Shown: positions 55,080 to 60,000 of the stretch, piece after piece
Numbering within the stretch: position 1 is the first letter of the stretch
Layout of the letters: every line of letters starts with the position of its first letter
NCBI GenBank assembly: GCA_014529385.2
Contig: CM043963.1
Span: 67,509,912-67,569,911 of the forward strand
From: Adiantum capillus-veneris
Taxonomy: Eukaryota > Streptophyta > Polypodiopsida > Polypodiales > Pteridaceae
Reading direction: 5' to 3'
Length of the DNA stretch: 60,000 nt
The notes under the pieces: model-generated
Seen by the model: the letters and a program-made list of their open reading frames with translations, nothing else
Told to the model about the DNA's origin: nothing
Databases searched by the model: none
Translations under genes and position numbers: made by a program

Positions 55080-56888
55080 CTATACATTTGCCTCATTGGA
55101 ACTTACATTCGTATTTCCACCACTGAAAAGAGGTAACAAAGTGTCATAAATGTCATGTGAGCTTACATTATTGTCTCTAGTACATGACAGCAAGGGCTGA
55201 ACAGAATCTTCCACAAACACTACATCCTGTGAAACCAGAATACGCTTCGTTTGTGGATGATATAACCTGTAACCTTTGCTTTTAGCACTATAACCAACAA
55301 AAATACATTTGACAGCGTTATCATCCAATTTTTTGTGCTGTGTTTGTGCCACCAAAGCATATGCCAAACAGTCAAAAACACGCATGTGCTCAATAGAAGG
55401 CTTTCTATCATGCCATGCTTCATATGGAGTAATACACTGCAAATCTTTCATAGGAAACCTGTTAAGTACATAAGTGGCACACATGATGGCCTCAAGCCAA
55501 AAAGAATGCGGCAAAGCTTGACTTTTGACCATACATCGTGCCATTTCCTTCAGTGACCTGTTTTTCCTCTCAGCAACACCATTTTGCGGAGGTGTATAAG
55601 GCACTGTACATTGGTGTTTTATCCCACCACTAGCCAGAAATGCATTGAATTCATGAGACATATACTCCCCCCCTCGATCGGAACGGAGGGTGCCCATAGT
55701 ACATTTTGAGACATTTTCAGCCATAGCCAAGAATTGTTTGAAGCACATAAAAACTTCGGACTTCGCTTTAAGCGGAAATACCCATGCATGCCTGGAGTAA
55801 TCATCAATGAAAGTCACAAAGTACATGTAATTTCCCAAGGACGAAGTTTGCATCTTACCCAAAATACAACCTTCACAAACATGTTTGACAGGTGCTTCAA
55901 GAGGCGGCAAAGAAGCAACCATATTAGATCTTTGCAAACGCAGCAAACTGGCAAAATTCACATGACCAAAATGTTCATGCCAAAGTTTTGCATCTGAAAT
56001 AGCCCTTGAATCTGCAACAACATTTGCAAAATTTTGTCCACACTTGTCATACAAAGTAAGCTTATACAGCCCACAGCACAAAAGGCCAGATGCAACAATT
56101 TCATCACCAAAATTGAGATCATGAACTGTACATCTGTCATCCATAAATTTGACTACAAGTCCAAGTCTAGCAAGTGCGGATATAGACAAGAGATTCTTCT
56201 TGATCCCAGGTACATAAAGTGCATCAACAAGTGTGAAGGAACTGCCATCTGGAGCAGTAAGCACAATCTTTCTAACTCCCTGAACCAGATAAGAGGCATT
56301 GTTGGCACAAGTGATTGAATTCCCATGAGGGACAGACTTGAGAGAGGTGAACAATTCATGATATGAGGTAATGTGCTTTGTAGCACCACTGTCGAAATAC
56401 CACACATGTGAATCTGCAGCAACTGACAAGCATGCATCATGGACAGCATGATTGTAAGTGCACTCTGCACTAAAAGCCCATTCTACATCAACATCAGTAT
56501 TACAGTCTCCTTTGACAGAAGACTCAACAATGGCTGCATTTGTAGTGGAACCCGCATTTGCAGTGGAACCACCCTCTTTCTTCTTTTCCTTTTTGGCCTT
56601 CAACTTAAGACACGACTTGATTAAGTGATCTTTAGCTTTACAATAATGGCAACACGTTTTCTTTTTGCCCTTATCACCAGAATTTCCAGACGAAGTCTTG
56701 CCAGTAGAAGCATTGGGAACATAAGTTTTTCCACTCGCAGCAAAACCACAAGAAGTGGCTGCATTGTTGTTACCACCTTTTCTTTGAGAAGCAATAAAAG
56801 CCTGTTCAACTGCACGCTGTCTAGTCCTGTTTTTTTTGGAAAGTGACTCTTGAAGCAACAATGTGCATAATGCATCAAACTTGGTCAT
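55080..56888 (-). pseudogene. Copia-2 gag C-terminus, protease and integrase in one frame
   Basis: A 602-codon open frame. Its start (MTKFDALCTLLLQESLSKKN) is the middle of gag, not a natural start: upstream the frame continues as LQSSY-stop-TFASTWRL. Then come a zinc knuckle (CCHYCKAKDHLIKSC), the protease site HVWYFDSGATKHITSYHELF, the pre-integrase region LWHEHFGHVNFASLLRLQRS with HVCEGCILGKMQTSS, and the integrase core. The first catalytic Asp (normally in a LVHSDVCGPM-like block before YFVTFIDD) is missing: MQTSS joins directly to LGNYMYFVTFIDDYSRHAWV. The second Asp (TLRSDRGGEYMS) and the Glu (PPQNGVAERKNRSL) are present. Ends with GYRLYHPQTKRI and an acidic linker. Confidence 0.9.
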
Positions 56889-57192
56889 AAGTCTCCAAGT
56901 ACTAGCAAAAGTCTAGTAAGAAGACTGTAGAAGACTGTAAGGCACCTGTTATGCAAAAATCGGCACTCACTGAAATTTTGTACAAAATGACGAAATTGCC
57001 TGTGCAAACCTGCCTGTAGTGGAAACGGAGGCCGAAATGAGCCCGAATCAAAAATCTGAGTAGACTGTGCTATTCGAGCTTCCCCGAAATATTTGTCGAC
57101 CTACAAACGCTCGTCAAACCTCACTGTAATCGAAGAAAGTGAGCAGGCGTGTAATGGAGCAGTTGGCGACTAAGCCCGGGAGGACATAACCT
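56889..57192 (-). other. Copia-2 residual gag end and leader
   Basis: About 56889-56935 is the last part of deleted gag (QSSY-stop-TFASTWRL). The rest resembles a Copia leader. The roughly 600 bp of N-terminal gag expected here is absent. Confidence 0.65.
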
Positions 57193-57206
57193 GCTCTAAT
57201 ACCAAT

Positions 57207-57430
57207 TGTTGGAATTAGGGTTGCAAAGAAACACACACAGTTTGGAGAAGATGAAGGAAGCTCAAGGCACACAATAGAGAGTGTGTTACTTAGTGTGAAA
57301 TGGAAAGATAGATAGACCTAGAGTGATGGGCGTATATACAATGCTCGGGGGCAAAAACCTCCTAAAGGAAAAAATGCCCCGGTGATCCTAGTGTGTTCAC
57401 ACACAACACTACCACATGTATATGGTAACA
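57207..57430 (-). repeat. 5' LTR of Copia-2
   Basis: TGTTGGAATTAGGG ... TATATGGTAACA, with canonical TG/CA ends and a primer-binding site two bases inside. Confidence 0.9.
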
Positions 57431-57660
57431 ATATAGCCGCATTACCAACCAAGTGCCGACTAACTCTAACACACTGTGTAAGGACATTTTTTGTCCACGT
57501 TACCGACCAAATGCCCATACAATTGTATGAGGGGAAGGCAAGGTGACAACACCACAATGATACTCCTTTGCCGTGTTACTGAATGAGTACCAAAATGGTG
57601 TGTCATTACTTACCTAGGTACACTCACCTGCCTCGTTATCGACAAAGTTCCCAAAGGTAA
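57431..57660. repeat. Degenerate repeat array, right part (4 copies)
   Basis: Copies at about 57436, 57494, 57570 and 57630, variants of GCCGTGTTACCGACCAAGTG. With the left part this gives at least seven copies at 45-76-bp spacing. Confidence 0.75.
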
Positions 57661-58320
57661 GCACCATGTGAATAACGCATGGCCTTACGCACACACATCA
57701 CACAGATCATAGTAGGCACAGACGCGCATTTTCCGCACATGCGACTGCACGTCAGTGCCTACACAACCACGCACGCACCCTCTCTCTTTTTACCTGCTCA
57801 GTGCTCACTCTCTCTGTCTCTCTGAGTGTAGAAAATGAATTCCCAAAGGACCCCTTGGGGGCCTTATATATATAAAATCTCGGGGGGTTCAGTATGTGTA
57901 AAACTACCATATCACGTTGTCGAGAAATTTGCGGTCTTGCTAGGAAAGCACCGAGCTTATGGCTGTGAAATTTTGTGAGAGAACTCAAAAAAAAACTATA
58001 TGAAGGAGTTAAACCATAGATGCCATGAAGACTAGGGTTTGGAAGGAAGTGCAATCAAACAAGACCCACTCTTTCTCTCTTGCACTCACAGACACAAAGG
58101 AAGAACACAAAAGAGAGTGTCAAAACAACACAAAGATAAAAACATCAAGGCTATGGTCATATCGTATCATGGGTAATATGAAAGGGTTAATAGATGAGTT
58201 AATGGCATTCAATCTTGGCTGACCAAATAGGGTACGAATTGTTCTTTGGAGTTGTATTTTTGTGCTTACCATAATATATATATTTTGTCTAATGATTGGG
58301 ATTAATTGTGTGTACAAATC
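57661..58320. repeat. LTR-like sequence
   Basis: A TATA-like TATATATATAAAATCTCGGG at about 57866-57885 lies downstream of the repeat array. The GCTAGGAAAGCACCGAGC ... GCTGTGAAATTTTGTGAGAG block (about 57938-57980) resembles the LTR start of element B (about 7890). Either a solo LTR with the array in its U3, or a remnant of the A/B lineage. The two readings imply opposite orientations and I cannot decide. Confidence 0.4.
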
Positions 58321-60000
58321 CTCTTAGTTCATAGCAAGATAACTACGCCTACGTCAAAAGAAAAGTTATAGTCTATGAGAGGTAGTATGATGGGATCCGG
58401 TGATAGAAGTATTTCATTGAGCCTTTATGGGCCAAAGAGAAACACTATACGTTGTTGAAAGTGTATTTTACGGCTAATCCATACGTTAATTCTAATAGAT
58501 CGTACAGAGTGAAAGCGATAGAAATTATCATCATGTGGATTATTCATCTAGGATAACTCTAGTATGTGCAAAATGTAGATATGAGAGAAGACAAGGGAAG
58601 AGAAGGGAAGAGAAGAGAAGAGAGTTTCCCTCCCAAGCCCTATTCTTGCCCGTAGGCAATAAGGATACTGCGGGGAGAGATGTACCTATAGCAAGGAGAA
58701 CCTAAAATTTGTAGAGAGGATGAATTAATAAGAGTAAGAGAGATAGGTTTGGTTAAGGATATGAGATTAGATATATATATATATATATATATATGTTGGA
58801 TTAAATATGAAAAAGAAAACAACAAGAAATCAAGAAAACATCAATGTAGAACACATCTTACTTGACAAACCCTTCGGCACCATTATTGATGGAGAGAGAA
58901 GAAGAGAGGAGAATTCAACTTTGATTGATACGCCAAGTCCAAGACCTTCTTTGATTAGAGTTGATCTTCCAAGGATAGCATGCAAGAATGGTTAGTCTTC
59001 CTCTAGGAGAAAGTATAGGCTTAGGCTTATGTTAATGGCTAAGTACAATTTGGCATTACTACTCACTCCCTCATGAATTCCTCTCATCAATGACTTGAAT
59101 GCTTGAGTGGTTTTCAAGGAAGAAGAGGTCCCCTTGGATAGGTGAAGGGAACCCCCAAGGGTTTACACAAGAAGAGGAGAGCCAGTGTGAACAGAAACTG
59201 GAAAGGTTGGAAATGAGCTGTCCATGCATGATGTGGACAGATTGGGATCCAACATTTTTATCATATCTCCTCAACCGTGGCTCCAAATACAAAAATAAAA
59301 ATATGGGTAGAAACTTCAGCTCATTACCTACGACTTCCTTTTTATATGAATTTTCCAATTCGTATTGGACCCTTGTGTAAAAAAATCATCAAAATAGGAT
59401 ACAGTTTTGGCAGCAAAAGTCTTCTTGTGGTCCCCTTAGCCTATACTTTTATTTGATTCCAATGGACACCTCATGCCATATGAAAACATGACATTGCTCC
59501 TTGACAAAGTTTTGTAATCATGCTTGCAATAATGCATTAAAATAAGTGTATCTTTGAAATCATTCCACTTAGTGTCCACTAGGATTTGATTCCCTCCTAG
59601 TAGCTATTTATAAAGAAATATAAGAGAAATATGAAAAATACATAGAATATATATAGATTGGAAATTACCCTAGATATAGGATCTAGATAGGGTGTGAGAT
59701 AATAATGAGATGGTAGAAAGAAAGAATCAATGCTTTTTGCCCCAAGTTAAAGAGGCGGAGCTATTGACGCTTTTCCCATAGTACCTTTTGATGGTAAAGT
59801 AAAAATACGTTACCCTTGAGATAAATAATAGGATGAGATAGAAAGCTTATTTTTATACTTACATATGCATATGTACATTATAGAAAATATAATTATGTAT
59901 CTAAAAAGTTACAAGATAGATCTTGTAGCATGCGTTCCCACTATGTACGTGTCACAGCACGACAACGTGCGTTCAAGACATGTTTGTAAAACCCTTATCT
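58321..60000. other. Unassigned sequence
   Basis: No recognisable coding segment. It contains purine runs (58585-58625), an AT microsatellite (about 58768-58795) and, at 59942-59965, a phrase (TATGTACGTGTCACAGCACG) nearly repeated at about 8852. Confidence 0.35.

Larger units (their letters stand above)
53027..57430 (-). mobile_element. Copia retrotransposon (Copia-2), internally deleted
   Basis: LTRs 53027-53249 and 57207-57430, with a perfect target duplication ATATA (53022-53026 and 57431-57435). The primer-binding site TGGTATTAGAGC lies at 57193-57204 (one difference from initiator Met), and a purine tract CCAGGGGGGATT lies next to the 3' LTR. Domain order is gag remnant, knuckle, protease, integrase, reverse transcriptase, RNase H. 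Most of the N-terminal gag is deleted. The element lies inside the 52.85-57.66 kb repeat array. Confidence 0.9.

Overview
The window looks like a repeat-dominated nuclear contig from a land plant with a large genome, most probably a fern. This is an inference. It rests on pentatricopeptide-repeat (PPR) fragments with the sequence style of fern PPR genes, a plant-type ZFWD (CCCH zinc finger plus WD40) gene, an Argonaute fragment, several Copia and Ty3/Gypsy elements, and long AT/GT/GA microsatellites. I see no intact host gene. Nearly everything is a transposable element or a gene fragment broken by one, mostly with stops and frameshifts.

Layout. 1-8.4 kb: the 5' end of a minus-strand Copia element, then two decayed minus-strand Gypsy elements (A and B) of one lineage, with a PPR fragment and a 26-bp perfect palindrome between them. 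Both Gypsy elements share an unusual primer-binding site. 8.5-10.2 kb: a minus-strand Copia gag remnant with an internal tandem duplication. 10.3-10.7 kb: a very long compound microsatellite. 10.8-23.6 kb: a minus-strand ZFWD pseudogene split by an 11.5-kb DNA transposon (10819-22307). The transposon carries a Tnp2-type transposase, a second multi-exon gene, subterminal repeats, a captured PPR fragment and an inverted Gypsy LTR fragment. A 9-bp direct repeat lies at both junctions.

23.6-36.6 kb: mostly unassignable sequence with minisatellites. It includes two diverged copies (about 29.0 and 36.0 kb) of a protein I do not recognise and a short ORF with a promoter-like upstream region. 36.7-50.4 kb: a hAT-like transposase fragment abutting a large plus-strand Gypsy element (37139-50449, LTRs about 1.75 kb). 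A complete minus-strand Copia element (38032-43555) is inserted in its 5' LTR. The uninterrupted 3' LTR shows the empty site. 50.9-52.7 kb: a minus-strand protein-kinase pseudogene next to an Argonaute N-domain fragment, part of which is duplicated in inverted orientation to form a hairpin. 52.85-57.66 kb: an array of degenerate repeats interrupted by a second Copia element (53027-57430, perfect 5-bp target duplication). 57.7-60 kb: LTR-like and unassigned sequence.

The nesting gives a relative chronology: ZFWD copy before DNA transposon; hAT before Gypsy before Copia-1; repeat array before Copia-2. The observations I rate highest are the Tnp2 transposon with a target duplication atypical for CACTA elements, the Argonaute-derived inverted repeat, and the two copies of an unrecognised protein.
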